Assembly (NCBI GenBank): GCA_027459625.1
Contig: DAIDHP010000002.1
Location: 62,001-126,000 of the forward strand
Source: Chthonomonadales bacterium
GTDB taxonomy: Bacteria; Armatimonadota; Chthonomonadetes; Chthonomonadales; CAJBBX01
Reading direction: 5' to 3'
Length of the DNA: 64,000 nt
Each line of letters opens with the position of its first letter. Position 1 is the first letter of the stretch. Below are positions 1-9,068 of this stretch, one piece after another. The notes below the pieces were generated by a model. The model searched no databases and was not told where the DNA came from. It saw only the letters and a list, made by a program, of their open reading frames with translations. A program made the position numbers and the translations under genes.

Positions 1-1
1 G

Positions 2-268
2 CATAATATAAAATATATAATTCTTTCCAGATCCGGAACCATATTTCCGTTATTCAAAAAAAATTATATTTTCATTGTCTCAAACATACTATTAAATAAA
101 TTATATTCCATTAAATACGTAAATGATAATACAATTTTACTTCAACGAAACGGTGATTATAATCATGGTCTCAAAGTATTCTCTTTTTTCATGGGATATA
201 AAGTAACTCATAATTATAAAAGTATAAAGAATGCTTTACAGTCATATTTTCACATGAGAAATAAATGA
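2..268 (+). CDS. 3' end of an unidentified gene
   Basis: A reading frame is open from base 2 to a TGA at 266-268 (88 codons) in very AT-rich DNA, where stop codons should be frequent, so it is probably the C-terminal part of a real gene that starts outside the window. The visible part is rich in Asn, Lys, Tyr and Ile and ends in HMRNK. It contains a stretch reading QRNGDYNHGLKVFSFFMGY. No family was recognised. The next ribosome-binding site lies about 30 bases downstream on the same strand, so it may share a transcript with the beta-propeller gene. Confidence 0.55.
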   Translation, partial: HNIKYIILSRSGTIFPLFKKNYIFIVSNILLNKLYSIKYVNDNTILLQRNGDYNHGLKVFSFFMGYKVTHNYKSIKNALQSYFHMRNK

Positions 269-311
269 TATCTTCAAATATTAAGCTAAATACTCAATCA
301 GGAGGAATAAA

Positions 312-437
312 ATGAGGCTTTTTATTAATGATAAGAAAAAGAAATTACTATTTCTCGCTACAGTAATATTTGTATTCTCTCTCTTATTCTTATTAAGAAA
401 CTGTTCTCATAAAAAAAATACATTGAGTATTGATTAG
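312..437 (+). CDS. Short signal-anchor peptide, probably the severed N-terminus of the propeller gene
   Basis: An ideal ribosome-binding site (AGGAGGA at 300-306) precedes an ATG at 312 and a 41-residue peptide. The peptide has a KKKK cluster, a hydrophobic core (LLFLATVIFVFSLLFLL) and a Cys at residue 31, so it looks like a Sec signal or lipoprotein leader. It stops at TAG 435-437. The same reading frame continues without another stop into the beta-propeller that starts at 471. The simplest reading is one exported protein interrupted by a nonsense codon or a sequencing error. A genuine small membrane peptide is the alternative. Confidence 0.5.
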   Translation: MRLFINDKKKKLLFLATVIFVFSLLFLLRNCSHKKNTLSID

Positions 438-470
438 GTATCTGTCAAAACTAATTTTCCATGTATTCAA

Positions 471-1247
471 TTGGAGAATGTAATCTGGGCGTCAAATAAA
501 TATGTTGTCGTGGGAGACAATGGAACGATCCTTACGAGTCTGAATGGTGTCAATTGGGAAAATGAATATTCGGGCATATCAACCAGATTGGATAAATCCA
601 TATGGGCGGATAATAGGTTCATCATTGTAGGACTTCATGGAACAATTCTTACAAGTCTCGACTCTGTTAATTGGATAAAACAAAGTTCCGGTACTTCTAA
701 CGAACTTAGAAGTGTAGCATGGGGCGATCATAAGTTTGTTGCCGTTGGTGATAACGGAAGTATATTAACTAGTACTGATGGAATTTCTTGGATCAGTCGT
801 AAATCCCATACAACAAGCTGGTTGAACGATGTCATATGGAACAAAAAATATTTTTTGACTATTGGTGGAAATGGTACCATCCTTTATAGTCCAAATGGAA
901 TAAACTTGAATCACTGTAACTCCGGAAATTATTATGATCTTCTTTCAATTGTATGGTCAGGAAAAAGATATGTTATAGTTGGAGGAAACGGGACAATACT
1001 TACAAGCAATAATGGTCTCAATTGGGAATCTATCCCATCCGGAACTCAACAATATCTTTTTGCACTCACTTGGACCGGCAAAATATTTATAACAGCCGGA
1101 GATTATGGAACTATTTACACAAGCACAAATGGATATAATTGGGTCAGAAGGTCTTCTCCGGTTTTAAGAGGATTTCAATCCGTCGCTTTCAATGGTCATC
1201 AATGTATTTTAGTGGGCACATGCGGTACTATTTTACGCTCTCCGTGA
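471..1247 (+). CDS. YCF48/BNR-like seven-bladed beta-propeller protein (likely lacks its own start)
   Basis: The protein is built from about 40-residue repeats of the form W-x(4)-[FY]-[VI]-x-V-G-x-N-G-T-I-L-T-S-x(2)-G-x-N-W. Six complete copies and a shorter seventh are visible, which fits a seven-bladed propeller. Such repeats occur in YCF48/HCF136-type and BNR-like proteins and are generally exported or surface-bound; the ligand cannot be predicted. The TTG at 471 has no ribosome-binding site and the frame is continuous with the signal peptide at 312-437 except for one TAG, so this ORF is probably the body of an interrupted gene. Base composition is far more AT-rich than in the genes from 1.3 kb onward. 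Confidence 0.6.
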   Translation: MENVIWASNKYVVVGDNGTILTSLNGVNWENEYSGISTRLDKSIWADNRFIIVGLHGTILTSLDSVNWIKQSSGTSNELRSVAWGDHKFVAVGDNGSILTSTDGISWISRKSHTTSWLNDVIWNKKYFLTIGGNGTILYSPNGINLNHCNSGNYYDLLSIVWSGKRYVIVGGNGTILTSNNGLNWESIPSGTQQYLFALTWTGKIFITAGDYGTIYTSTNGYNWVRRSSPVLRGFQSVAFNGHQCILVGTCGTILRSP

Positions 1248-1344
1248 GTGTCAAATTATCGGAATCAAAAATACAAGAAATGAGAGTTCTTAAAGAAAGT
1301 GTTTCTTTTCGGCCGGCACTCAATGTGAAAAAATTTGTCTTTTC

Positions 1345-2286
1345 CTATTTCGCAACCTGGCAGATAGCGTAGAGAGAGACATCTCCGGGCATGGCCGCCG
1401 CATCATACACGCCCCAGTAGACTTCTCCAGTTATATTGTCTATCTCTCCGTTCGTCGCTAGCACCTTTCCGGGCATTTTGATGGTGTAATACAAGGCGCA
1501 CAAGTTGCCGGAGGAGTTGTCGTTCTGAGGGGATTTAATCTGATTGGCGTTCGCGTCTCCTGTCTCCTTCGCCACTTTAAAAATGGAGCGGACCAACTGG
1601 ATACGTTGATCGGCTGTTAATTTTTTGCCGAAGGTCTCTTTCAGCGATTCGATCATCGCGTTTCCTATCCTTTGATTCAAGCGATGCTCTGCGAGTTGAG
1701 GTTGCATCAATAGCACGGGAAGCAACGGTTCGCCCGGGCCGAAGATCGCCTTCCATATGAGTTTGACGGTGTTATGCGTAAGTTTGCGCACGTTCTCGTC
1801 TGTCGCTAGATTCGCGGGAAGGAGAGCTTTTAACTCCTTTAAGGACTTTTGGTCCATCTCCATGAAATGAGCATCCTTGGGACCGACCCAATGCAACGTT
1901 TCAATGTATTTCAGTCGATTTCCGCTTAACCGCTCGATCTTCACGGTATTGGCAAGGTAGGGCGTGGTTTTCCCGGTTTTTGGATCCATATTTTGAAGAT
2001 GAATATCGTTTTCAATCGTTTCTCCGGGCTGAATCATGCGTGTCGCTGTGGTGATTTCCTGATTATTTTTAACGGATTTCTCTGTTTTCCATCCGTTTCC
2101 ACTGGGGAGGATAAAAGGGGTTGCGTTCGAGATTGTCGCATTTGGCATCATTTTGGGAAGTTCATATCGTATCTTCGTCAGGCATGCCCCATTCGGAAAG
2201 ATGGTATCGTTTATCTCCACACTGGCGCATCCTGCGGTAATCACCGGAAGTAAGGATGAGATTGCAAGAACTATTCTTTTCAACAT
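1345..2286 (-). CDS. Predicted lipoprotein of unknown function
   Basis: The 313-residue product starts with a Lys/Arg head, a hydrophobic stretch and a lipobox-like ITAGC at residues 17-21, so it is predicted to be a lipid-anchored envelope protein. The start is supported by GAGGAG a few bases upstream on the minus strand. The remainder is a soluble, probably beta-rich domain with no motif I can assign. It is the last minus-strand gene of the 1.3-5 kb block, 184 bases below glycerate kinase, and is AT-balanced like that block, unlike the AT-rich DNA to its left. Confidence 0.7.
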   Translation of the reverse strand: MLKRIVLAISSLLPVITAGCASVEINDTIFPNGACLTKIRYELPKMMPNATISNATPFILPSGNGWKTEKSVKNNQEITTATRMIQPGETIENDIHLQNMDPKTGKTTPYLANTVKIERLSGNRLKYIETLHWVGPKDAHFMEMDQKSLKELKALLPANLATDENVRKLTHNTVKLIWKAIFGPGEPLLPVLLMQPQLAEHRLNQRIGNAMIESLKETFGKKLTADQRIQLVRSIFKVAKETGDANANQIKSPQNDNSSGNLCALYYTIKMPGKVLATNGEIDNITGEVYWGVYDAAAMPGDVSLYAICQVAK

Positions 2287-2470
2287 GATTGTCTCCTCGG
2301 TCCATGCGGAGAATAGGGGCTGTGATTTAAAAGCAATGATAGCATTATAACATATCGTTTCAATTTACAGCGCCGAGCACACACATAGGGGATGCCAAGA
2401 GGGCCCAATTCCGACGTATTCTTTCACCACGTCTGAAGGCGTCAAAAACGGACGAATTGGAAATGGAGCA

Positions 2471-3784
2471 TTATATTTCTTCGCAAAGAACACAAATTAC
2501 CACATCCCCCACATTGCTATCGGTTGGGCCGGTGATCAGCAATGCATTCGCCTCTTGAAGGCATGAATAGGTGTCGTTCCGTACCAATGCATCACGAAAA
2601 TGTTGCGGGGTTGTTTTACGAACGGTGTCGCCGTCAACTAATCCGCCGGCTGCGTCAGTAGGACCGTCTGAACCATCGGTGCCGGCGGATAGCACAGCGA
2701 TATTCTCCACACCTTGAATTCCCAGTGCGGCTGCGCACGCCACCTCTTGCGACCTTCCTCCCTTGCCCGCCCCCCTTACCGTCACGGTCGTCTCGCCGCC
2801 TAAAATCAGGCAATCCATACCCGTTTGGGAGCGGATGTGCTGCAGATTTGACGCCATTCCTCCAATGTTCATGCCCAAGTCTTTTGCTTCGCCGCTGAAG
2901 GAGTATGTGAGGATCAAAGGATGCAATCCGTGTTTACGAGCGGATTCCGTCGCGGCATCCAGCGCCGTATGGATATCCCCTATGATCACATGAGGAACGA
3001 AGGGGGTCATGGCTGAGGACGAAACCTCTCGCAAAGCTTTGAATACTTGTGGGAATTCGCCTTCGAGCACATTGAAACGATCCAGAATTTGAAGCGGATG
3101 TTCCTCCGATATGGACGAAGTGAAAAATGGACCGGACCCGATCAAGGAGAGATCATTGCCCATCACATCGGAGATGCAGAGGCATATGACCTTGGCTTTA
3201 TGCGCCGCTCTCGCCAATCCTCCCGACTTGATGCGCGACAGCCCCCGGCGCACACTATTCAACTCAGCGATGTCAGCTCCCGATGCTAGAAGGCGCTGAG
3301 TGACACTCCTTAAATCCGTCAGTGACACTCCCTCCAAGGGAAGTTCCATCAACGCGGACGCACCACCGGAAAGGAGAAAGATTACAAGATCATCCTCGCT
3401 CGTGGATGAGAGAATGGTATGTATCTCCTCTCCCGCCTCGATAGAGCTTTCATCAGGGATGGGATGCGAGGTTTCCATTATCCGTAACGACGTTTGAGGG
3501 GTGGCGTACCCCTTTTTCGTAATGAGAAGACTTTCAAAAGCATAGCCCTGAAGGATTCCCCCCATCGCCGCTCCCATCCCCGTCGACGCTTTGCCCGCCC
3601 CTAGCAACAGTATCCTGCTAAAATGGTTTAAGTCGAAAGAATGCCGTTCTATTTTCAGGATGGATTCCTTAAGGCTTACGGTGCGTCGAATCAACTCTCC
3701 CGCTCGGATGGCGTGAAGGGCGTCCTCATATATTCCAAGAGCCTTTTTGGCGGCGGGCGGGAGATTTTCCTTGATGTGAATCAT
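2471..3784 (-). CDS. Glycerate 2-kinase (MOFRL family)
   Basis: This 437-residue protein matches the MOFRL/DUF4147 glycerate kinases (GckA/TtuD type), which phosphorylate D-glycerate to 2-phosphoglycerate with ATP in the cytoplasm. Family marks visible are the N-terminal LLLGAGKAS (about residue 60), HPIPDESS, FLLSGGASAL, the GGETTVTVRGAGKGGRSQE stretch (about residues 330-350) and the C-terminal SAGTDGSDGPTDAAGG followed by TDSNVGD. Length is normal for the family. It would feed glycerate from sugar-acid or serine catabolism into glycolysis. A terminator separates it from the FG-GAP gene upstream, so it probably has its own promoter. Confidence 0.92.
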   Translation of the reverse strand: MIHIKENLPPAAKKALGIYEDALHAIRAGELIRRTVSLKESILKIERHSFDLNHFSRILLLGAGKASTGMGAAMGGILQGYAFESLLITKKGYATPQTSLRIMETSHPIPDESSIEAGEEIHTILSSTSEDDLVIFLLSGGASALMELPLEGVSLTDLRSVTQRLLASGADIAELNSVRRGLSRIKSGGLARAAHKAKVICLCISDVMGNDLSLIGSGPFFTSSISEEHPLQILDRFNVLEGEFPQVFKALREVSSSAMTPFVPHVIIGDIHTALDAATESARKHGLHPLILTYSFSGEAKDLGMNIGGMASNLQHIRSQTGMDCLILGGETTVTVRGAGKGGRSQEVACAAALGIQGVENIAVLSAGTDGSDGPTDAAGGLVDGDTVRKTTPQHFRDALVRNDTYSCLQEANALLITGPTDSNVGDVVICVLCEEI

Positions 3785-3804
3785 ACTAAGTTTTTCCCAT
3801 GGAT

Positions 3805-3840
3805 AAAACCCCGGCGAGGCAATGCTTAACTGACCGGGGT
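3805..3840 (-). terminator. Intrinsic terminator after the FG-GAP gene
   Basis: Read on the minus strand, ACCCCGG (3840-3834) pairs with CCGGGGT (3814-3808) across a 19-base loop and is followed by TTTTAT. It lies between the stop of the FG-GAP gene (3880) and the start of glycerate kinase (3784). Confidence 0.55.
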
Positions 3841-3879
3841 CTCAATGTCATGATAATCCCGAAAAGGGAAGTTAAGCTT

Positions 3880-4962
3880 CTATAACCCCTCATTGAGAAA
3901 CAGATATAGTCCATCCTTCCCTGGCGCGACCACGTCAAGTCGCCCAGTGCCTCTTAGATCGGCAAGTTGGAAGAATATCCCGCATCCGGTTCCGGTGCGT
4001 ATGGGACCATAGTCGATGATCTGTTTGGAGAAGCTCTCTCCATTCCATTTAAAGTAGTAGATCCCAACATCGTCCCATTCCCCCGGATCGTTGCCGCAGT
4101 GGGCGCGATGGCGCTTGCCGGTTATCAATTCGGGTGCTCCGTCGCCATCGATATCCGCCCATTGCAGGTCGTGGTACTGAGCATTATAAGGATCGATGGG
4201 ATGCCGCTTCCATGAGCGTTTTCCCGATGAATCGATCTGTTGCTCGTACCAGTCCAATCCATAGTTGTGTCCGGCGCCAACGATCAAATCATTCACGCCG
4301 TCGCCGTTCACATCCACCACGAGGATCGGAACCGATGCCGCTCCGAAATTAAAATCCGGATGAAAAACCCACTCCCCCTCGTAAGGGTTATCCGGGGCTT
4401 CGAGCCATCCACTTGAAAGAATGATATCGCCCCTTCCGTTGCCGGTGACATCCCCGAAGCCTAGACCGTGTCCTTGGGCGTGAGGGAAGACAGTGTGAAC
4501 GGTGAACTCGCCGGTTCCCTTTCCCAATGCATCGGTGACTAGCTTGAATATCTTCACCGGACATCCGGGCGTATTTGGGATGATCTCCAAACGACCGTCG
4601 CCATCCACATCCCACGCGCGTGTCGTCTCCACGTTGCCCACATGCGCTATGATATGTTCCTGCCACTCCTTGTCGGGATCGCCCGGATTTTCCCGCCATC
4701 TAAGAGTGTCTCCCCACCAACCGCCGGTAACGTAATCCGTCCAGCCATCGCCGTTGATATCCATGGGGATATTGGAGAAGTCATCATAATACTCACCAGC
4801 GGATTGAACCGCGCCAATACGATGGCGTTTTTTGAAATCAGGCCCTTCGTACCACCACTCACCGGAGACGATATCGAGGATACCGTCGTTGTTTACGTCA
4901 AAAACTCCCGCGGATTCAAATCGCTCGTCCGCGAGGATCACTTTTCTGAATTTTAGCGGCAT
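3880..4962 (-). CDS. FG-GAP/VCBS repeat protein
   Basis: The 360-residue protein carries repeated calcium-loop motifs of the type D-x-[ND]-x-D-G-x-x-D (for example DVNNDGILDIV, DINGDGWTDYV, DVDGDGRLEII, DVNGDGVNDLI, DIDGDGAPELI), spaced about 50 residues apart. This is the pattern of FG-GAP/VCBS beta-propellers. No signal peptide is visible from the ATG at 4962, which has a GAGGAG site in front, although related proteins are usually exported. It ends near the terminator at 3805-3840. Such proteins accompany carbohydrate enzymes in several phyla, but no enzymatic activity can be assigned. Confidence 0.8.
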   Translation of the reverse strand: MPLKFRKVILADERFESAGVFDVNNDGILDIVSGEWWYEGPDFKKRHRIGAVQSAGEYYDDFSNIPMDINGDGWTDYVTGGWWGDTLRWRENPGDPDKEWQEHIIAHVGNVETTRAWDVDGDGRLEIIPNTPGCPVKIFKLVTDALGKGTGEFTVHTVFPHAQGHGLGFGDVTGNGRGDIILSSGWLEAPDNPYEGEWVFHPDFNFGAASVPILVVDVNGDGVNDLIVGAGHNYGLDWYEQQIDSSGKRSWKRHPIDPYNAQYHDLQWADIDGDGAPELITGKRHRAHCGNDPGEWDDVGIYYFKWNGESFSKQIIDYGPIRTGTGCGIFFQLADLRGTGRLDVVAPGKDGLYLFLNEGL

Positions 4963-5354
4963 GTTGATTTCTCCTCATGTAAGGTATAGGCAAAGGTGTT
5001 TTTCAAAGATGTTGCCAAGTGTAATTCTGCAATCATGGATAATGACAAAAAAAACGATTGAGTGCCACGCATAGAGCGATTCATTGGAATTGAAAAAAAC
5101 GTCTATTTTGCAACCAGTCGGGATGAACGCGAAATTCACGCGACTTGAGCGTTGGAGGATGCCGATGACTCGCCGATCACACCAACCAAACGATTTTACG
5201 CAGTGAAGAATATCATTTTTCGGGGCTGACCAATGACCTGCGATCCGTGCACGTATCCTCTTCTTCAGATTACCTGATTGATCGCCATTCTTATTTCAGA
5301 GTATCCTTAAGGAGGTTTTTTTCTTTTCGACGATTTGCGTGCGAAGGGACTATG
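4963..5354. other. Intergenic region between divergent FG-GAP and priA genes
   Basis: About 390 bases separate the two divergent genes and must hold both promoters. I see no convincing -35/-10 pair. A strong AGGAGG-like stretch at 5309-5314 has no in-frame start at proper spacing and may be coincidental. Confidence 0.5.
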
Positions 5355-7859
5355 ATGGCGGATAACACTTTGTTTTTCGGTGAAGAATTGATAGATGTGG
5401 CGGATGTGACGGTCGATATCGAGGCTCCGGACCTTTTGCCCTGCTACACTTATCGTATCCCAAAGTCGTTTTCGGGACGGCTTCATGTTGGAGCACGGGT
5501 TGTGATTCCCTTCGGACCCCATGAGCGCAGAGGGTACGTGATGGGTGTGAATCGCATACCCGCAACGGATGACATGGAGCATTATCTCAAGGACATTACC
5601 GACCTCGTGGAGGACGCACTCACTTTTAATCCGGAACAGGCGAGTATCGCGCGATGGATATCCGAGAGATGTCTGACCCCTTTGTCGCAGGTGATTCACT
5701 GCATCGCGCCGACCATGATGCTCTCAAAAGAGGTCGTTTATTCGCTATTGACAGATTCTGGTGAGAAGGCGGAACTGTCGCGGCTGCCGTCAATTCAAAG
5801 GATGATCATGGAGCGGTTGCAGGGTGAGGGCGGTAAGATGGAACTGGACAGACTTCGCGAGATGGTTGGCACTAGCACCTTTGGCGCTTCGTATGTGGCG
5901 CTTAGAAGGAACGGGTTGATTCAGGAGAAGCGAGTGGAGGTGGCTCCCCCCGCCCGTGAGTTACATGTCAGAGGCGTTCTGCCAGGGGATAACATTGATT
6001 TAACGGAAATTTCACCTTCGGCGAGAAAGGCTTTGGCTGCGTTTCATGCACTATATGACCCCGCAAGGCAACCCGTTCCGGCGAATTTGGTAAGCAAGAA
6101 AGCCGGGGTGTCCTCTTCCGTTTTGAAAACACTCATTTCAAAGAACGTTCTTCGAGAGACAGTGATCCACACACGACGGATGCCGGTTCCTATCCCCGCT
6201 GAGCGCACCTCACCCCCGACGTTCACACTTGGGCAGCGAGCGGCGTCGCTCTATCTTCGCCAGTCACTGCTTTTCCTGAACCGTCAAAACGCTGTAAAAA
6301 GCGTAGATAACAAAACCGATACGGTTTTGCTTTACGGTGTGACCGCGAGCGGAAAGACCGAAGTCTATCTGAACGCCATCGCAAACTGCATGGAAATGGG
6401 ACGAAACGCTATGGTGCTCGTGCCGGAAATCGCCTTAACCGCTCAGGTGGTGGATATATTCACGGGGCGATTCGGGGATGAGGTGGCGGTGTTGCACAGT
6501 AAGCTTTCGGAGGGGGAGCGGCATGATGAATGGAAGCGTCTGCAGCGGGGGCATGCACGGATAGTTGTTGGAGCGCGATCCGCAGTCTTTGCGCCATTGG
6601 AGAACATCGGGCTGATCGTGATGGACGAGGAGCATGAGCCCTCTTACAAGCAGGAGAGCTCTCCCCGTTATCATACGCGGGACGTGGTTACGGAACGAGC
6701 GCGGCGAAATGGTGCGTTGGCGCTTTTCGGAAGCGCCACTCCATCCATTGAGACCTATTTTGACGCCAAACAGGGGCGTATATCTCTGCTTGCCTTGCCG
6801 GAACGGATTGGGAACCGCCGCTTGCCGCAAGTGGAAGTGGTGGACATGCGTGAGGAGTGGAAACAGCAAAAAGGGATGTTCTGTACTCGATTGATTGAGG
6901 AAATGGGGGAGCGTCTGGGCAAGTGTCAGCAAACCATTCTCTTTCTTAATCGTCGGGGGTATTCGAACTTCGTGCTGTGCAGGGATTGCGGGTACGCCGC
7001 AAAATGCCCGAATTGCGACATCTCCCTTGCTCTCCACGTTTCCGACAACTCATTGCGGTGTCACCATTGCGACTATAGCGTGTGCGTTCCGAGCGTGTGC
7101 CCGGATTGCGGTGGGAAACGGCTGAAGGGGTTTGGCATAGGCACGGAAAAAGTGGAGGAGGAGGCGCTGAAATATTTCCCCCATGCGAGAGTTGAGAGAA
7201 TGGACAAGGATACAACTGTGCGCAAAGGGGCGCACGCGAATATTTTATCACGATTTCGAAAGGGGGAGGTTGACATCCTGATCGGTACGCAGATGGTGGC
7301 GAAAGGGTTGGATTTTCCCGAGGTGACGCTCGTGGGGGTGATCAATGCGGATACGGCGATCAATCTTCCGGATTTTCGTGCAGCCGAACGCGCCTTCCAA
7401 CTGCTGACACAAGTGGCGGGAAGAGCGGGGAGAGGGGACGAACCGGGAAGTGTCATTGTACAGACATTCAACCCGGACCATTACAGCATCAGGCACTCCG
7501 TGCTGCAGGATTATCATGCGTTCTATCAAGAGGAGATAGCTTATCGAGAAGAGTTGATGTATCCTCCCTTCAGACGCTTTGCAAACATGATATTCACTGA
7601 TGAAAACGAGCAAGCGGCGAAGGATCGATCCGTTGTGCTAGCCCAAACGTTGAAAGGGATGATACCTGAAAATGCGGAGGTGATAGGACCGGCTCCCGCG
7701 CCAATTCCAAAAATAAACAATCGGTACCGGCATCACCTGCTTCTCAGATGCGAAAGGGAGGAGGATGTGTCCGCGATATTACGCAGCGCCCTAGCACAAC
7801 TCTCATCCGCTGAGAAAGCCGGGTTAACGGTGGATATCGATCCCATCAACATGACATGA
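5355..7859 (+). CDS. priA: Primosomal protein N' (replication restart helicase PriA)
   Basis: This SF2 helicase restarts replication at stalled forks. The N-terminal DNA-binding part begins LLPCYTYRIP (family-typical). The helicase core shows GVTASGKTEVYL (Walker A, about residue 330), the DEEH box (MDEEHEPSYKQ) and the motif region GSATPS. Eight Cys arranged as CRDC, CPNC, CHHC and CPDC (about residues 535-590) form the two zinc sites. Motifs V-VI (GTQMVAKGLDFP, QVAGRAGRG) are intact. The start at 5355 (MADN) or the adjacent ATG at 5352 follows AAGGGA; an extension from 5247 adds unrelated residues. It lies directly upstream of a RecB-like nuclease and is probably cotranscribed with it. Confidence 0.95.
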   Translation: MADNTLFFGEELIDVADVTVDIEAPDLLPCYTYRIPKSFSGRLHVGARVVIPFGPHERRGYVMGVNRIPATDDMEHYLKDITDLVEDALTFNPEQASIARWISERCLTPLSQVIHCIAPTMMLSKEVVYSLLTDSGEKAELSRLPSIQRMIMERLQGEGGKMELDRLREMVGTSTFGASYVALRRNGLIQEKRVEVAPPARELHVRGVLPGDNIDLTEISPSARKALAAFHALYDPARQPVPANLVSKKAGVSSSVLKTLISKNVLRETVIHTRRMPVPIPAERTSPPTFTLGQRAASLYLRQSLLFLNRQNAVKSVDNKTDTVLLYGVTASGKTEVYLNAIANCMEMGRNAMVLVPEIALTAQVVDIFTGRFGDEVAVLHSKLSEGERHDEWKRLQRGHARIVVGARSAVFAPLENIGLIVMDEEHEPSYKQESSPRYHTRDVVTERARRNGALALFGSATPSIETYFDAKQGRISLLALPERIGNRRLPQVEVVDMREEWKQQKGMFCTRLIEEMGERLGKCQQTILFLNRRGYSNFVLCRDCGYAAKCPNCDISLALHVSDNSLRCHHCDYSVCVPSVCPDCGGKRLKGFGIGTEKVEEEALKYFPHARVERMDKDTTVRKGAHANILSRFRKGEVDILIGTQMVAKGLDFPEVTLVGVINADTAINLPDFRAAERAFQLLTQVAGRAGRGDEPGSVIVQTFNPDHYSIRHSVLQDYHAFYQEEIAYREELMYPPFRRFANMIFTDENEQAAKDRSVVLAQTLKGMIPENAEVIGPAPAPIPKINNRYRHHLLLRCEREEDVSAILRSALAQLSSAEKAGLTVDIDPINMT

Positions 7860-7883
7860 TAGGAACTGGATTTGGAATACAAA

Positions 7884-8954
7884 ATGGACAAACGATGGCC
7901 GGATTGGCCCCCTAAACCGAATATCTCCTACACCGGGCGCAAAAAGTTTTCAGAATGCATGAGAAGTTGGTTTTTCCAGTATTATAACTCGATGATAACC
8001 GATGAGGATTTGAAAGAGAGTATCTTCCGGCAATCCAAACTGATGCCCGCCGAGGCTTTGGCGGGGAAGGTGGTGGATGACGCCATCACCTTCGCTCTTT
8101 TTCATTTGAAACACAAAGGGATGCTGCCGGAGCGACTGGAAGATATCGCAATGAGGATCCTAACCGAATACGGGAAATTCACCCTTCGATGGAAACGAGC
8201 CATACTGGGCGGACAACGGATTTTCGACAACAATTTGCAGCCTGTGGACCGGTTGTTCTTCGATGATCCTTACTCAGCGGAGGAGAAAAGCGCTCTCAAG
8301 GATAAAATCAGGCTATGCATCGCGAATTTTGTGAATTCGGACGTTCTTGAGGAGATTCGATCCTATCCGGTGGAGTCATGGAAGATTCCACCGCAAAAGG
8401 AGTGCAAGCCCTTGCCTGATGCGCTTATGCGAGAGATTGATCCTCTTTTCGAAACGCCACGCGATTTTCCCGCTATTCCATGGTTTCAGATGCAAGATAT
8501 TCCGATCTACGCCAGTTATGACTTCATGGTGGTCACTCCGGATTTCGCCATGATAATCGATTGGAAAACAGGGGATAAAAATCGCGGCTGGACATTCGCC
8601 GTCGAACAGTTGCATTATTACGTAGCGTATGTGTTGGAGGAGTATCATGTTCCTTCGGAGAACATCAGTCTCCAAGCCGTGTGGCTCTCTCAAAATGCCG
8701 AGAAACAGATTATTTTTCTCAATTCCGAGCAGCTATCCCAAATGAAGCTGAGATGGGAACAAGATTACAAGCGTTTTAAGCAGTTGCTTAGTGACCTACG
8801 CTACGGAGGGGATTGGAGGAAGCAGTTCCCAATCACGGAGACGTTCTATGTATGTGTGCGATGTCCTTTTCGCGCATGTGAAGGCTACGGGCGTAAGTCC
8901 GATGTGAATTTGGATGAATCGCCTTCGAATGCGAACGCGGAAAGTCTGGAATAA
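7884..8954 (+). CDS. RecB-like PD-(D/E)XK nuclease with probable Fe-S cysteines
   Basis: The 356-residue protein opens with YTGRKKFSECMRSWFFQYY, the usual N-terminal helix of RecB/Cas4-like nucleases. The catalytic core is seen around residue 220: D in VVTPDFAMIIDWKTGD gives the D-(x)n-DWKTG (D-x-K) motif, followed by the QLHYYVAYV helix (motif QxxxY). Three Cys near the C-terminus (CVRCPFRAC) plus the N-terminal Cys in SECMR give the four-Cys set that holds a [4Fe-4S] cluster in AddB and Cas4. No helicase domain is attached. It starts 24 bases after priA (TTG at 7872 is an alternative), which suggests a DNA repair or replication-fork role. Confidence 0.8.
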   Translation: MDKRWPDWPPKPNISYTGRKKFSECMRSWFFQYYNSMITDEDLKESIFRQSKLMPAEALAGKVVDDAITFALFHLKHKGMLPERLEDIAMRILTEYGKFTLRWKRAILGGQRIFDNNLQPVDRLFFDDPYSAEEKSALKDKIRLCIANFVNSDVLEEIRSYPVESWKIPPQKECKPLPDALMREIDPLFETPRDFPAIPWFQMQDIPIYASYDFMVVTPDFAMIIDWKTGDKNRGWTFAVEQLHYYVAYVLEEYHVPSENISLQAVWLSQNAEKQIIFLNSEQLSQMKLRWEQDYKRFKQLLSDLRYGGDWRKQFPITETFYVCVRCPFRACEGYGRKSDVNLDESPSNANAESLE

Positions 8955-9068
8955 TCCAAATATGGGAAATTGCATAATAAGTTTACGGGCGTTTCTTCGA
9001 ATATAAAGATTCTATTTAAGCTTCTTATCCCTTTTTATGAAATCACCTGAACAGGATGTTATCACCAC

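Noticed and set aside
435-437. Amber read-through as general recoding (for example pyrrolysine)
   Set aside because: TAG ends other genes in the window, such as the GH2-like gene at 46289, so it works as a normal stop here.
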